Shown piece by piece: positions 52,651-62,818 of a stretch of DNA of 64,000 nt. The position numbers were made by a program, and so were the translations under genes. Below the pieces are notes generated by a model. It ran no database searches and was not told the DNA's origin. It saw nothing but the letters and a program-made list of their open reading frames with translations. How positions within the stretch are numbered: position 1 is the stretch's first letter; each line of letters begins with the position of its first letter. The DNA lies in assembly GCF_010731535.1 (NCBI RefSeq), contig NZ_AP022581.1, positions 2,303,952-2,367,951 of the forward strand, read 5' to 3'. Source of the stretch: Mycobacterium lacus. Lineage in GTDB: Bacteria; Actinomycetota; Actinomycetes; Mycobacteriales; Mycobacteriaceae.

Positions 52651-53352
52651 GTGAAGCTGCTGGGCCGCAAGAAGGGCGATCAAGGGGGCGATCGAACGGG
52701 CACAGTGGTACCGGACACGCCCGGCGACAGTGTCGGTGCGGCCCGCAGTTCGGCCCCTGCCTCGAGCGCGTCGCGTACCACCGGCCCCAAGGGGCGACCC
52801 ACACCCAAGCGCAGCGAGGCCACCCGGCGCCAAAAGGGCCCGGTTGTACCGGCACCCATGACGGCCTCGGAGGCGCGGGCCCGGCGCAAGACGTTGGCCG
52901 GCCCCAAACCCAGCCGCGAGGAACGTCGGGCCGAACGAGCGGCGAGCCGGGCCCGGATGACGGAACGGCGCGAGCGCATGATGGCCGGCGAAGAGGCCTA
53001 CCTGCTGCCCCGCGACCAGGGCCCGATACGCCGTTACGTCCGCGACGTGGTTGACTCCCGGCGCAACGTGCTTGGCTTGTTCATGCCGTCGGCCCTGGCG
53101 TTGCTGTTCGCCATGTTCGCCGTCCCGCAGGTGCAGTTGTATATGTCCCCCGTGATGCTGGCGCTGATGGCGCTGATGTCGGTCGACGCCATCATTTTGG
53201 GCCGCAAGGTGAGCAAGCTGGTCGACGCGAAGTTCCCGAACAACACCGAAAGCCGCTGGAAGCTGGGGCTTTACGCGGCCGGCCGGGCTTCGCAGATGCG
53301 CCGGATGCGGGCTCCCCGACCGCAAGTCCAGCGCGGCAGCGGTGTCGGCTAG
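52651..53352 (+). CDS. DUF3043 membrane protein (Rv2206 family)
   Basis: 233 residues from GTG. The N-terminal 110 residues are highly basic with [22 protein letters not shown], a pattern typical of DUF3043. [28 protein letters not shown] leads to two hydrophobic helices (about 143-160 and 165-180), then a basic C-terminus. No enzymatic motif is visible and the function of the family is unknown to me. It precedes cobU by 26 bases and may be co-transcribed with the cobalamin genes. Confidence 0.9.
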   Translation: MKLLGRKKGDQGGDRTGTVVPDTPGDSVGAARSSAPASSASRTTGPKGRPTPKRSEATRRQKGPVVPAPMTASEARARRKTLAGPKPSREERRAERAASRARMTERRERMMAGEEAYLLPRDQGPIRRYVRDVVDSRRNVLGLFMPSALALLFAMFAVPQVQLYMSPVMLALMALMSVDAIILGRKVSKLVDAKFPNNTESRWKLGLYAAGRASQMRRMRAPRPQVQRGSGVG

Positions 53353-53378
53353 CAGTCGCCCGGGAAGGCTGACCCTCA

Positions 53379-53924
53379 ATGCGCACCCTGGTACTCGGCG
53401 GGATCAGGTCGGGTAAATCCCGGTGGGCGGAGGAAGCCATCGCCCAGTCACTGGCACCCGGCCAGCCGGCCCGCTACCTGGCCTCCGGGCTGTCCGCCCA
53501 CACCGACCCCGACTGGGCGCGACGTGTCGCCGCGCACCGCGACCGTCGACCCGAACACTGGTCGACGGTCGAAACCGACGACATCGCGACCCATTTGCGG
53601 CAGTCGCCGGACATCCCGACGCTCGTGGACGACCTGGGCGCCTGGCTGACCAGGACCCTGGACCGCGACCACGCGTGGGACGACGGATCGGCGGCGGTCC
53701 CCCTGCCAGAAACGGATGAGCTGCTCGCCGCGGTCGGCGAGTTTCTGTCAACGCTGGTGCTGGTCAGCCCCGAGGTCGGTCTGACGGTGGTGCCCACCAC
53801 CGCGTCAGGGCGCAGATTCGCCGACGAGCTGGGCGCCCTCAACCAGCGAATGGCCGCGTTGTGCGACCGGGTGGTGCTGGTGGTGGCCGGGCAGGCCGTC
53901 TCGATCAAGCCGTCGCCATCATGA
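53379..53924 (+). CDS. cobU: Adenosylcobinamide kinase/guanylyltransferase CobU
   Basis: 181 residues from ATG. The P-loop [13 protein letters not shown] at residues 8-20 and the segment [18 protein letters not shown], containing the guanylylated His, define the family. The enzyme phosphorylates adenosylcobinamide and then attaches GMP, the first step of nucleotide-loop assembly. In M. tuberculosis cobU is Rv0254c, far from cobT and cobS; here it heads cobU-cobT-cobS. The stop overlaps the cobT start as ATGA. Confidence 0.95.
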   Translation: MRTLVLGGIRSGKSRWAEEAIAQSLAPGQPARYLASGLSAHTDPDWARRVAAHRDRRPEHWSTVETDDIATHLRQSPDIPTLVDDLGAWLTRTLDRDHAWDDGSAAVPLPETDELLAAVGEFLSTLVLVSPEVGLTVVPTTASGRRFADELGALNQRMAALCDRVVLVVAGQAVSIKPSPS

Positions 53925-54976
53925 TCGAATTCGCGCCGGTCTCGCCGCCCGATTGGGACGCGGAAACCGCCGCCCGGGCCCGCCAGGACACCCTGACGAA
54001 ACCGCGGGGCTCGCTGGGCCGCCTCGAGGAGCTGTCGGTCTGGATCGCGTCGTGCCAGGGGCGCTGCCCACCGCGCCAGTTCGAACGGGCGCGGGTGGTG
54101 GTGTTCGCCGGCGACCACGGTGTCGCGCGCTCCGGGGTCTCGGCCTACCCGCCGGAAGTGACCGCCCAGATGGTCGCCAACATCGACGGCGGCGGGGCGG
54201 CCATCAACGCGCTAGCCGACATCGCCGGTGCGACGGTGCGGGTCGCGGACCTGGCGGTGGATGCGGACACGCTGCCGGAGCGGATCAGCGTCCACAAGGT
54301 GCGGCGCGGCAGCGGCGACATCACAGTCGAGGACGCGTTAAGCCACGACCAGGCCGCCGCGGCGATCGCGGCCGGTCAGCAGATCGCCGACGAGGAGGTC
54401 GACGCCGGTGCCGACCTGCTCATCGCCGGCGACATGGGAATCGCAAACACCACCCCCGCAGCGGTTCTGGTCGCTGCGATGACGGACGCCGAGCCGGTCG
54501 CGGTGGTCGGCTTCGGCAGCGGTATCGATGACGCCGGCTGGGCACGCAAGACGGCCGCGGTGCGCGACGCCCTGTTCCGGGCGCGGACGGTGTTGCGCGA
54601 CCCGGTCGGGCTGCTGCGCTGCTGCGGCGGCGCGGACCTGGCCGCGATGGCGGGCTTTTGCGCGCAGGCCGCCGTCCGGCGCACCCCGCTGCTGCTTGAC
54701 GGCATGGCGGTGACGGCCGCGGCGCTGGTCGCCGAGCGTCTCGCGCCCGGCGCCCGGCTCTGGTGGCAGGCCGGTCACCGGTCCACCGAACCGGGTCACG
54801 GACTGGCCCTGGCGGCCCTGCGATTGGAACCGGTTCTGGACCTGCGCATGCGGCTGGGCGAGGGCACGGGAGCCACCGCGGCGCTGCCGGTGCTGCGCGC
54901 CGCGGTGGCGGTACTGTCTTCGATGGCGACCTTCACCGAGGCCGGTGTCGCTACCCGGTGCGAGCCGACTCCCTGA
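53921..54976 (+). CDS. cobT: Nicotinate-nucleotide-dimethylbenzimidazole phosphoribosyltransferase CobT
   Basis: 351 residues from the ATG at 53921 (361 in Rv2207). It activates the lower ligand by transferring phosphoribose from nicotinate mononucleotide to dimethylbenzimidazole. Family segments are [43 protein letters not shown] and, near the C-terminus, [11 protein letters not shown] with the catalytic Glu. The longer frame from 53861 lies inside cobU and is unlikely. It is coupled at both ends (ATGA with cobU, TGATG with cobS). Confidence 0.96.
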   Translation: MIEFAPVSPPDWDAETAARARQDTLTKPRGSLGRLEELSVWIASCQGRCPPRQFERARVVVFAGDHGVARSGVSAYPPEVTAQMVANIDGGGAAINALADIAGATVRVADLAVDADTLPERISVHKVRRGSGDITVEDALSHDQAAAAIAAGQQIADEEVDAGADLLIAGDMGIANTTPAAVLVAAMTDAEPVAVVGFGSGIDDAGWARKTAAVRDALFRARTVLRDPVGLLRCCGGADLAAMAGFCAQAAVRRTPLLLDGMAVTAAALVAERLAPGARLWWQAGHRSTEPGHGLALAALRLEPVLDLRMRLGEGTGATAALPVLRAAVAVLSSMATFTEAGVATRCEPTP

Positions 54977-55704
54977 TGCGTTCACTGGCAGCAGCTTTCG
55001 CCTTCGGGACAATCATTCCCGTCCCGGGTTCTTGGGCCACCGCGATGGGCCGCGGCGCCATGACCGCGCTCCCGTTGGTCGGGGCCGCGCTGGGCGCACT
55101 GGCCGCGGGGATCACCTGGGCCGGTGCGCTGGCGTTCGGCCCGTCCAGCCCGCTGTCCGGGCTGCTCGCGGTCGCGGTGGTGCTGCTGGCCACCCGCGGA
55201 CTGCACATCGACGCCGTCGCCGACACGGCCGACGGGCTGGGGTGTTACGGACCGCCGCAGCGGGCGCTCGAGGTGATGCGTGATGGGTCAACCGGACCAT
55301 TCGGAGTGGCGGCCGTCGTGTTGGTGATCACGTTGCAGGGGCTGGCCTTCTCCGCGTTGAACGCGGCGGGGATCCTTGTGGCCGTTCTCGCCGGGCGTGT
55401 CAGCGCGGTGCTCGCCTGTCGCCGGTCGGTGCCGGCGGCCGACGGCAGCGCCCTGGGCGCGCGGGTCGCCGGTACGCAGCCCGCGCCGGTGGTGGCGGCC
55501 TGGCTCGCGGCGCTGCTTGCCGTTTCGCTACTGGCGAGCCCTCGGCTCTGGCAAGGGCCCGTTGCGGTGCTGGCGGGCGTGTGTTGCGGCGCGGCCCTGG
55601 TCGGGCATTGCGTGCGCCGGTTCGGCGGCATCACGGGCGACGTGCTGGGCGGTGCGATCGAATTGACGACGACGGTGAGCGCCGTGGCGCTTGCCGGCTT
55701 TTAG
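54976..55704 (+). CDS. cobS: Adenosylcobinamide-GDP ribazoletransferase CobS
   Basis: 242 residues from the ATG at 54976, overlapping the cobT stop as TGATG. A polytopic membrane protein with about six helices that joins adenosylcobinamide-GDP with the activated ribazole to give cobalamin. The signature [20 protein letters not shown] and [11 protein letters not shown] are present. It is the last gene of the cobUTS unit, and a palindromic terminator follows directly. The membrane protein Rv2209, next in M. tuberculosis, is absent here. Confidence 0.96.
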   Translation: MRSLAAAFAFGTIIPVPGSWATAMGRGAMTALPLVGAALGALAAGITWAGALAFGPSSPLSGLLAVAVVLLATRGLHIDAVADTADGLGCYGPPQRALEVMRDGSTGPFGVAAVVLVITLQGLAFSALNAAGILVAVLAGRVSAVLACRRSVPAADGSALGARVAGTQPAPVVAAWLAALLAVSLLASPRLWQGPVAVLAGVCCGAALVGHCVRRFGGITGDVLGGAIELTTTVSAVALAGF

Positions 55705-55707
55705 CTT

Positions 55708-55767
55708 GCGAGGAGCCGCAAAAGCACCCAATTCGGTGCCGAATTGGGTGCTTTTGCGGCTGCTCGC
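55708..55767. terminator. Large palindrome between convergent cobS and ilvE
   Basis: Arms GCGAGGAGCCGCAAAAGCAC and GTGCTTTTGCGGCTGCTCGC with an ATTCGG...CCGAAT core; one mismatch lies in the outer arm. It starts four bases after the cobS stop and ends five bases before the ilvE stop. Fourth member of the GCGAGNAGNCGCAAAAG family in the window. Confidence 0.8.
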
Positions 55768-55772
55768 CCTAC

Positions 55773-56879
55773 CTAAGCCAACCGCAGCATCCAGCCGTGG
55801 GTGTCGGCGAAGGTGCCCCGCTGGATCCCCGTCAGGGTGTCGCGCAGCGCCATCGTCACTTCACCCGGTTGGCCGTCGGCGATGGTGAACTCGCTGTCGC
55901 CGTACTTCACCCGCGAAACCGGGGTGATGACGGCGGCCGTGCCGCAGGCGAACACCTCGGTGATCTCGCCTGCGGCGGCCTTCTTCTGCCACTCGGCGAT
56001 ATCAATCTTGCGCTCTTCGACTGCGAAGCCGGCGTCAATAGCCAACTGCAACAACGAGTCCCGCGTGATGCCGGGCAGCAGTGACCCGGACAGCTCCGGG
56101 GTGACCAGGCGCGCGGAGCCGCCGCTGCCGAGCACGAAGAAGATGTTCATCCCGCCCATCTCTTCGACGTAGCGGCGTTCGACCGCGTCCAGCCACACCA
56201 CTTGATCACAACCATTGTCGGCGGCTTGGGCCTGCGCCAACAGCGACGCGGCGTAGTTGCCGCCGAACTTGGCCGCTCCGGTGCCGCCCGGGCTGGCCCG
56301 CACATACTCCGTCGACACCCAGACGCTGACGGGGTTGATGCCGCCCTTGAAATACGCGCCGGCCGGCGAGGCGATCAGCAGGTACCGGTACTGCTTGGCC
56401 GGCCGCACCCCAAGTCCCGGTTCGGTGGCAAAGATGAACGGCCGCAGATACAGCGCCTCTTCGCCGCCGGCGCGCGGCACCCACCCGTCGTCGACTGCGA
56501 TGAGCTGACGCAGGGACTCGATGAAAATCTCGTCGGGCAATTCCGGGATCGCCAACCGCCGGGCCGACGAACGCAACCTAGCCGCGTTGGCCGCGGCCCG
56601 AAACGACACGATCGACCCGTCCGCCCAGCGGTAGGCCTTGAGCCCCTCGAACACTTGCTGCGCGTAGTGCAACACGATCGCCGATGGATCCAGCTCGATC
56701 GGGCCGTACGCGATGACCCGCGCGTTATGCCAACCCCGGCCCTCGTCGTAGTCGATCGACACCATGTGGTCGGTGTGGTATTTGCCGAAGCCGGGCTCGG
56801 CCAGGATTGACTCACGCAGCGCGTCGGTTGCCGGGTTCGCCGCGCGGGCAACCGTGAACTCGAGTGAGCCGCTGGCCAT
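55773..56879 (-). CDS. ilvE: Branched-chain amino acid aminotransferase IlvE
   Basis: 368 residues from the ATG at 56879, the same as Rv2210c. A fold-type IV pyridoxal-phosphate enzyme for the last step of valine, leucine and isoleucine synthesis. The Schiff-base Lys is in [12 protein letters not shown], and [22 protein letters not shown] and [12 protein letters not shown] are the other family signatures. Nine further residues upstream (to 56906) are open but unsupported. It converges on cobS and follows gcvT on the same strand after 54 bases. Confidence 0.96.
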   Translation of the reverse strand: MASGSLEFTVARAANPATDALRESILAEPGFGKYHTDHMVSIDYDEGRGWHNARVIAYGPIELDPSAIVLHYAQQVFEGLKAYRWADGSIVSFRAAANAARLRSSARRLAIPELPDEIFIESLRQLIAVDDGWVPRAGGEEALYLRPFIFATEPGLGVRPAKQYRYLLIASPAGAYFKGGINPVSVWVSTEYVRASPGGTGAAKFGGNYAASLLAQAQAADNGCDQVVWLDAVERRYVEEMGGMNIFFVLGSGGSARLVTPELSGSLLPGITRDSLLQLAIDAGFAVEERKIDIAEWQKKAAAGEITEVFACGTAAVITPVSRVKYGDSEFTIADGQPGEVTMALRDTLTGIQRGTFADTHGWMLRLA

Positions 56880-56933
56880 GGCGCCGATTGTATATCTGCG
56901 TGCCAACCGGTTTTTGCCGCGCGAGGCGGTCCG

Positions 56934-58037
56934 CTAGCGGGTTTTCACCTCGACGAAGGGCGGACGCACCACTTCGCACTCCACGGCGCGGCCGCGGATG
57001 TCGACGGTGATTTGCTGGCCATCCTCTATCGCCGCGTCGGCGTCGATCAACGCCAGCCCGATGCCGACCTGCAACGTCGGGGAAAATGTTCCCGACGTGG
57101 TGACCCCTACCTTGGTGTCACCGTCGAGCACCGTCAGACCGGGGCGCAGGACACCGCGACCGACCATGCGCAGCCCGCGCAGCAGCCGCCGCGGTCCGGC
57201 CGCTTTCTCCGCCAACAGTGCGTCGCGGCCAAAAAATGCGTCCTTGTTCCAGCCGATCGCCCAGCCACAGCGGGCCTGCAGCGGCGAGATGTCGAGCGCA
57301 AGTTCGTGTCCGTGCAGCGGATAGCCCATCTCGGTGCGCAGCGTATCGCGGGCGCCCAGCCCGGCGGGCTCGCCGCCGGCGTCGGAGACCGCGGTCACCA
57401 GCGCGTCGAACACCACACCCGCCGTCTGCCAGGGCGGCAGCAGTTCGTAGCCGTGCTCGCCGGTGTACCCGGTGCGGCAGACGCGGACCGGGACACCCGA
57501 GTACGAGGAGTCGGCGTAGCCCATGTAATCCATGTCGGTGGGCAGCCCCAGGGAGCCGAGCACATCGGTCGACCGCGGCCCCTGCACCGCCAGCACCGCG
57601 TAGCTCCGATGTTGGTTGGTGATCGTCAGGCCGGCCGGAGCAGCGGCCCGTAGCGCGTCGACCACCGCGGCGGTGTTGGCGGCGTTGGGCACCAAAAAGA
57701 TCTCGTCGGCGTCGACGTAGTAGGCGATCAGGTCGTCGATGACGCCGCCGGATTCGGTGCAGCACAACGTGTATTGCGCCTTGCCCGGCCCGATGCGGCC
57801 CAGGTCGTTGGTGAGCGCCGAGTTGACGAACTTCGCGGCCCCCGGTCCGCGGACCAACGCCTTGCCGAGGTGGCTCACGTCGAACAGCCCGACCGCGTTG
57901 CGGGTGGCGTTGTGCTCGCTGACGGTGCCGGCATACGACACCGGCATCAGCCAGCCGCCGAATTCGGCGAAGCTTGCCCCTAGTTGGCGGTGGCGGTCTT
58001 CAAGCGGTCCATGAAGCAGATCTGGCGCGGCGGTCAC
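56934..58037 (-). CDS. gcvT: Aminomethyltransferase GcvT (glycine cleavage T protein)
   Basis: 367 residues from the GTG at 58037, with AGGGTGGG upstream; the frame is open to 58346 across the adjacent repeat but those codons do not look like GcvT. It moves the aminomethyl group from the H protein to tetrahydrofolate. Recognisable segments are [49 protein letters not shown] and [20 protein letters not shown]. The upstream leader carries a MIRU-like hairpin. Other glycine cleavage genes are not in the window. Confidence 0.95.
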   Translation of the reverse strand: MTAAPDLLHGPLEDRHRQLGASFAEFGGWLMPVSYAGTVSEHNATRNAVGLFDVSHLGKALVRGPGAAKFVNSALTNDLGRIGPGKAQYTLCCTESGGVIDDLIAYYVDADEIFLVPNAANTAAVVDALRAAAPAGLTITNQHRSYAVLAVQGPRSTDVLGSLGLPTDMDYMGYADSSYSGVPVRVCRTGYTGEHGYELLPPWQTAGVVFDALVTAVSDAGGEPAGLGARDTLRTEMGYPLHGHELALDISPLQARCGWAIGWNKDAFFGRDALLAEKAAGPRRLLRGLRMVGRGVLRPGLTVLDGDTKVGVTTSGTFSPTLQVGIGLALIDADAAIEDGQQITVDIRGRAVECEVVRPPFVEVKTR

Positions 58038-58051
58038 GGCGTCCCACCCTA

Positions 58052-58096
58052 GCTCGTCGACGATGCGCGCCGCGAAGCGGCGGGAGGAGGCGAGCA
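58052..58096. repeat. MIRU-like hairpin element upstream of gcvT
   Basis: On the minus strand a 45-base stretch starts TGCTCGCCTCCTC and ends CGCATCGTCGACGAGC, with GCTCG/CGAGC ends and a GCCGC...GCGGC inner palindrome. It matches the layout of the elements at 15957 and 20940, though more diverged and without clear direct repeats. It lies 15 bases upstream of the gcvT start, in the leader between two divergent genes. Confidence 0.5.
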
Positions 58097-58133
58097 ATTC
58101 AGCCAGGGCAGCGCTACTGGCACACTTGGGTGG

Positions 58134-59258
58134 GTGTCCGAGTCCCTCGATTTCGAAGCGCTGGAGGCCGCCGGAATCGCCAACCCGCGCGAACGGGCCG
58201 GCCTGATCGAGTACCTGAACGGGCTCGGCTTCACGCTCGACGAAATGGTGGAAGCCGAACGTCGCGGCCGGCTGTTCGGGCTTGCCGGCGACGTCCTGCA
58301 ATGGTCCGGGCGGCCGATCTACACGCTGCAGACGGCCGCGGAACAACTCGGGTTATCCGCCGAGGACGTGGCCCGCGCCTGGGCTTTGCTCGGGCTCACC
58401 GTCGCGGGTCCCGACGTTCCCGCGCTGAGCCAGGCCGACGTCGACGCCCTGTCGACGTGGGTCGAAATCAGGGCGCTGGTCGGCGAGGACGGCGCGGCCG
58501 GCATGCTGCGGGTGCTCGGCGCCGCGATGGCCCGGCTCGCGGAGGCCGAGTCGACCGTGATCCGCACCGGGTCGCCGGACATCCAAATGACGCACACCCA
58601 CGACGAACTCGCCACCGCGCAGGCCTACCGCGCGGTCGCCGAGTTCGTCCCCCGGATCGGGGCGCTGATCGACACCGTTCACCGCCACCATCTGATCAGC
58701 GCCCGAACCTATTTCGAGGGTGTCGCTCGCGACACGTCGGCGAGCGTCGTGTGCGGCGTCGGATTCGCGGATCTGTCCAGCTTCACCGCGTTGACCCGGA
58801 CGCTCACGCCCGCGCAGCTGTCGGACTTGCTCACCGAGTTTGGCGCCACCGTTGCTGACGTGGTGCATGCCGACGGCGGCCGCGTGGTGAAGTTCATCGG
58901 CGACGCCGTGATGTGGGTGAGCCCGGCGCCCGAGCGGCTGGTCAAGGCGGCGTTTGATCTCGTCGACCATCCCAGGGCGCGCGAAGCCGCGCTGCGGGTG
59001 CGTGCCGGCCTTGCCTACGGAACGGTGCTGGCCATCAACGGGGATTATTTCGGCAGCCCGGTCAACCTGGCGGCACGACTCGTGGCGGCCGCGGCGCCGG
59101 GGCAGATCCTGGCCGCACCCGAACTCCGTGACAAGTTGCCGGACTGGCCTGCGATCGCCCACGGCCCGTTGACCCTCAAGGGTTTTGACGCCCCGGTGAC
59201 CGCCTACGACCTGCACGCCGGGACACCGCCGAGCCAAGTCCCCACCGCTGATGACTAG
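58134..59258 (+). CDS. Class III adenylate cyclase (Rv2212 family)
   Basis: 374 residues from GTG. A helical N-terminal regulatory region (about 1-195) precedes the cyclase domain. All canonical residues are present: metal Asp in [13 protein letters not shown], substrate Lys in [13 protein letters not shown] with the second metal Asp in the same motif, and the transition-state Asn and Arg in [12 protein letters not shown]. It should make cyclic AMP. The M. tuberculosis orthologue was reported to respond to fatty acids and pH. In contrast, the cyclase-like domains of the regulators at 1-7442 lack key residues. pepB starts 12 bases after the stop. Confidence 0.95.
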   Translation: MSESLDFEALEAAGIANPRERAGLIEYLNGLGFTLDEMVEAERRGRLFGLAGDVLQWSGRPIYTLQTAAEQLGLSAEDVARAWALLGLTVAGPDVPALSQADVDALSTWVEIRALVGEDGAAGMLRVLGAAMARLAEAESTVIRTGSPDIQMTHTHDELATAQAYRAVAEFVPRIGALIDTVHRHHLISARTYFEGVARDTSASVVCGVGFADLSSFTALTRTLTPAQLSDLLTEFGATVADVVHADGGRVVKFIGDAVMWVSPAPERLVKAAFDLVDHPRAREAALRVRAGLAYGTVLAINGDYFGSPVNLAARLVAAAAPGQILAAPELRDKLPDWPAIAHGPLTLKGFDAPVTAYDLHAGTPPSQVPTADD

Positions 59259-59269
59259 GGTGATTGCCC

Positions 59270-60817
59270 GTGACCACCGAACCGGGTTACCAGTCCCCCT
59301 CCGTAACAGTCGCCACATCGCTGCCCAAACGTGGTGTGGCCTCTTCGGTATTGCTCGTGCCGGTCGTTTCGGCCGGCGACGAAGACAGGCCGGGCGCGGC
59401 CCTTGCCGCGGCCGAACCTTTCCTGGCCGCCGACGCGGTGGCCGAAATCGAGGCCGGCCTGCGCGCACTGGACGCGACGGGCAGTGCTGAACAGGTGCAC
59501 CGGCTGGTCGTGCCGTCGTTGCCGGTGGGCAGCGTGCTGACGGTCGGGCTGGGCAACCCGCGCGACGACTGGCCGGCCGACACGATCCGTCGCGCCGCCG
59601 GTGCCGCGGCGCGATCAACTGGCAATGCCGAGGCGGTGATCACCACGCTGGCCGAGTTGCCCGGCGAGGGCGTGTGCGCTGCCACCGTCGAGGGACTGAT
59701 CCTGGGCAGCTATCGGTTCAGCGCCTTCCGCAGCGCCAAGACCGCGCCGAAAGACCCTGGGCTACGCAAGATCACCGTGCTATCCGCAGCAAAGGACGCC
59801 AAGAGGCAAAGCGCGCACGGCGCCGCCGTCGCCACCGCCGTCGCCACCGCCCGCGACTTGGTCAACACTCCCCCGAGTCACCTGTTTCCCGCCGAATTCG
59901 CCAGGCGCGCAAAGGCTTTGGGTGAGTCCGTCGGGCTTGAAGTGGAGGTGCTCGACGAGAAGGCGCTGCGCAAGGCCGGCTACGGCGGGGTAATCGGTGT
60001 CGGCCAGGGCTCGTCGCGGCCGCCACGACTGGTGCGGCTGATCCATCGGGGATCGCGGCTGGCCAAGAACCCGAACAAGGCCAAGAAGGTGGCCCTGGTC
60101 GGCAAGGGCATCACCTTTGACACCGGCGGGATCTCGATCAAGCCGGCGGCGTCGATGCACCACATGACCTCGGACATGGGCGGGGCCGCCGCGGTCATCG
60201 CGACCGTCACGCTGGCCGCGCGGCTCAAGCTGCCGATCGACGTGATCGCCACGGTGCCGATGGCCGAGAACATGCCGTCGGCAACGGCGCAGCGGCCGGG
60301 CGACGTGTTGACCCAATACGGCGGCACCACCGTCGAGGTGCTCAACACCGACGCGGAGGGCCGGCTCATCCTGGCCGACGCCATCGTTCGGGCATGCGAG
60401 GACAGTCCGGACTACCTGATCGAAACTTCGACGCTGACCGGAGCGCAGACGGTGGCGTTGGGCGCCCGCATACCCGGCGTGATGGGCAGCGACGAGTTCC
60501 GCGACCGGGTCGCCGCGATCTCGCAGCGGGTGGGTGAGAACGGCTGGCCGATGCCGCTGCCCGACGAACTCAAGGACGACCTGAAGTCGACCGTGGCCGA
60601 CCTGGCCAATGTGAGCGGGCAACGCTTCGCCGGCATGCTGGTGGCCGGGGTGTTCCTGCGCGAGTTTGTCGCCGACGGGGTGGGTTGGGCGCACCTCGAC
60701 GTGGCCGGGCCGGCGTACAACACTGGCAGCGCGTGGGGCTACACACCCAAGGGCGCCACCGGTGTGCCGACCCGCACCATGTTCGCGGTGCTGTCCGACA
60801 TCTGCGAAAAGGGCTGA
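59270..60817 (+). CDS. pepB: Leucyl aminopeptidase PepB (M17)
   Basis: 515 residues from the GTG at 59270, matching Rv2213 and placed seven bases after AGGGTGA; an in-frame TTG two codons earlier is less likely. It removes N-terminal residues from peptides in the cytosol and depends on two metal ions. The metal-binding and catalytic segments are [24 protein letters not shown] text (SDMGGAAAV), and the M17 signature [10 protein letters not shown]. It converges with ephD with nine bases between stops. Confidence 0.96.
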   Translation: MTTEPGYQSPSVTVATSLPKRGVASSVLLVPVVSAGDEDRPGAALAAAEPFLAADAVAEIEAGLRALDATGSAEQVHRLVVPSLPVGSVLTVGLGNPRDDWPADTIRRAAGAAARSTGNAEAVITTLAELPGEGVCAATVEGLILGSYRFSAFRSAKTAPKDPGLRKITVLSAAKDAKRQSAHGAAVATAVATARDLVNTPPSHLFPAEFARRAKALGESVGLEVEVLDEKALRKAGYGGVIGVGQGSSRPPRLVRLIHRGSRLAKNPNKAKKVALVGKGITFDTGGISIKPAASMHHMTSDMGGAAAVIATVTLAARLKLPIDVIATVPMAENMPSATAQRPGDVLTQYGGTTVEVLNTDAEGRLILADAIVRACEDSPDYLIETSTLTGAQTVALGARIPGVMGSDEFRDRVAAISQRVGENGWPMPLPDELKDDLKSTVADLANVSGQRFAGMLVAGVFLREFVADGVGWAHLDVAGPAYNTGSAWGYTPKGATGVPTRTMFAVLSDICEKG

Positions 60818-60826
60818 GCTAACTCG

Positions 60827-62611
60827 TCAGATCACCCGCATCCGCGCGGCACTGCGCAGCGCCTGCGGCAGCACGCGGGAAATGCCGTACAGCGCATAGG
60901 CTTCCGGCGCGACCGGCCGGATCGGCTTGTCCTTCTTGACCGCCGACACGATCGCGTCGGCAACCTTGTCCGGTCCGTAGCGGCGCAGCGCGAACATCTT
61001 GTCGATCTGTCCGCGCCGGCCGTCGACGTGCTCGTCGTCCTTTCCGGGCGGCGCGTCGAAGCGGGTGGTGTTGATGATGTTGGTGTTGATGACGCCGGGG
61101 CAGACCGTGGTCAAACCCACACCGGCGGCGTCGAGTTCGGCTCGCAGGCAGTCGGAGAACATGAATGTCGCAGCCTTCGACGTGCAGTAGGCGCTCAGCG
61201 ACTGCAGGGGCGCGTAAGCGGCCATCGAGGACACGTTGACGATGTGGCCGCCGGTGCCACGCTCGACCAGACGCCGGCCAAAGGATCGGCAGCCGTTGAC
61301 CACGCCGCCGAGATTGACGGCCAGCACGCGGTCGAACTGCTCGGCCGGCGTGTCCAGGAACCGCCCCGCCTGCCCGATGCCGGCGTTGTTGACCACGATG
61401 TCGGGCACGCCGTGTTCGGCGCTGACCCGCTCGGCGAAGGCTTCGACCGCGTCGGCGTCGGACACGTCGAGCACATACGCGTGCGCCACGCCGCCGCGCG
61501 CGGCGACCTCGGCCGCGGTTTCCTTGACCGTGGCCTCGTCGATGTCACTGACGACGAGCTCGGCGCCGTCGGCGGCGAAGGCCAGCGCCGTCTCGCGACC
61601 GATCCCGCTGCCGGCCCCGGTGACCGACACCAGGGTGTCGCCGAAGTACCCGCGCGGGCGGCCGACCTGGGCTCGCAACAGCCCCCGGCTCGGCCGTTTG
61701 CCCTCCGTCAGGTCGGCGAGGTCGCGCACCGCGGCCGCCATCACCTGCGGGTGCGACATCGGCGAAAAATGGCCGGCTTTGATGTCACGCCGCCACAACC
61801 GTGGCACCCAGCGCGCGGTCTCGTCGTAGCCGTAGGGCCGCACGTACGGGTCATCGGTGTTGACGATGAGTTGCACCGGCACGTCGACGATCTGGATCGG
61901 CTGGGCGCGCCAGCGGCGGGAGAACGAACGAAAGTAGTTGGCGGGGTACGTCTTCACCGAGTGGGCTGCATCGCGGGCCAACTTGTCGGAGTGATGGATC
62001 CTCTCGACGGGGACGTTGCCGACCATACGGCGCCGGACGGCCGCGCTCGCCAGTGCCACGCGAAGCAGCAGCGGTGTCAGCGCCGGTATCGAGAACAGCA
62101 CCATGTACGTCAACCGCAGCGCCTGGCTAACCGCGCGCGCGAACGTTCGTGGGCGCCAGGGCCGCCGCAACCCGCCGAGGACGTAATCGACCAGCTGCTG
62201 CTGGCTTGGGCCGGACACCGACGTGAAGGAGGCCACCGTGTCGCGGGAACCGGGCCGGCCCAGGTACTCCCACACCCCGACCGAGCCCCAGTCGTGGGCC
62301 AGCACGTGCACCGGCCGGCCGGGGCTCAACTCGCCGATGACCGCGGCGAAATCGTCGGCAAAACGGGCCATGGTGTACGCCGAAACCGGCTTGGGCACCG
62401 ACGACAGGCCGACACCGCGGTTGTCGTAGCGGATGATCCGGAACCGCTCGGCCATGAGCGGAACGACGCCGTCCCACAACACGTGCGAATCCGGGAAGCC
62501 GTGGACCAGCACCACCGTGGGGCCCTGGGGGTTGCCGTCCTCGTAGACCGCGATGCGGACGCCGTCCGCGCTGTCGACGAACCGCTGCGCTTCCTGTTGT
62601 GTTGCCGGCAC
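60827..62611 (-). CDS. ephD: EphD: epoxide-hydrolase-type alpha/beta hydrolase fused to short-chain dehydrogenase
   Basis: 594 residues from the GTG at 62611, preceded by GGAGGAGG. The N-terminal half is an alpha/beta hydrolase: the oxyanion motif VLVHGFPDSH and the nucleophile Asp107 in LAHDWGSVG. The C-terminal half is an SDR: the NAD(P) loop VTGAGSGIGRETAL (about 340), NNAG, and the catalytic Tyr and Lys of AYCTSKAA. In M. tuberculosis EphD has been linked to modification of epoxy mycolic acids, consistent with a hydrolase-reductase fusion. The pair of domains suggests sequential epoxide opening and oxidation-reduction. Confidence 0.95.
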   Translation of the reverse strand: MPATQQEAQRFVDSADGVRIAVYEDGNPQGPTVVLVHGFPDSHVLWDGVVPLMAERFRIIRYDNRGVGLSSVPKPVSAYTMARFADDFAAVIGELSPGRPVHVLAHDWGSVGVWEYLGRPGSRDTVASFTSVSGPSQQQLVDYVLGGLRRPWRPRTFARAVSQALRLTYMVLFSIPALTPLLLRVALASAAVRRRMVGNVPVERIHHSDKLARDAAHSVKTYPANYFRSFSRRWRAQPIQIVDVPVQLIVNTDDPYVRPYGYDETARWVPRLWRRDIKAGHFSPMSHPQVMAAAVRDLADLTEGKRPSRGLLRAQVGRPRGYFGDTLVSVTGAGSGIGRETALAFAADGAELVVSDIDEATVKETAAEVAARGGVAHAYVLDVSDADAVEAFAERVSAEHGVPDIVVNNAGIGQAGRFLDTPAEQFDRVLAVNLGGVVNGCRSFGRRLVERGTGGHIVNVSSMAAYAPLQSLSAYCTSKAATFMFSDCLRAELDAAGVGLTTVCPGVINTNIINTTRFDAPPGKDDEHVDGRRGQIDKMFALRRYGPDKVADAIVSAVKKDKPIRPVAPEAYALYGISRVLPQALRSAARMRVI

Positions 62612-62818
62612 CGGACCTCCTCCTCGTCGCCTCACGGTAACAAGGGGGTCCGACGGCGGCTCGGAACGCCTGAGCCCGCCCCGCCCTCACGATGCGCCGA
62701 CCGAGGCGCGTGACAGGATAGTTTCGGCATCTACTGCATTCCATGCCCGGTGCACGACCGTGTGGTAAGCCAGAGGTCGACCTGTGCCGACCGACGACCG
62801 ATCGAGGAGTCAACAGCG

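Noticed and set aside
62636..62818. Further MIRU-like element upstream of dlaT
   Set aside because: A short ACGATGCGCC match exists but the ends, palindrome and CATCGTCGCCGAG core are missing.
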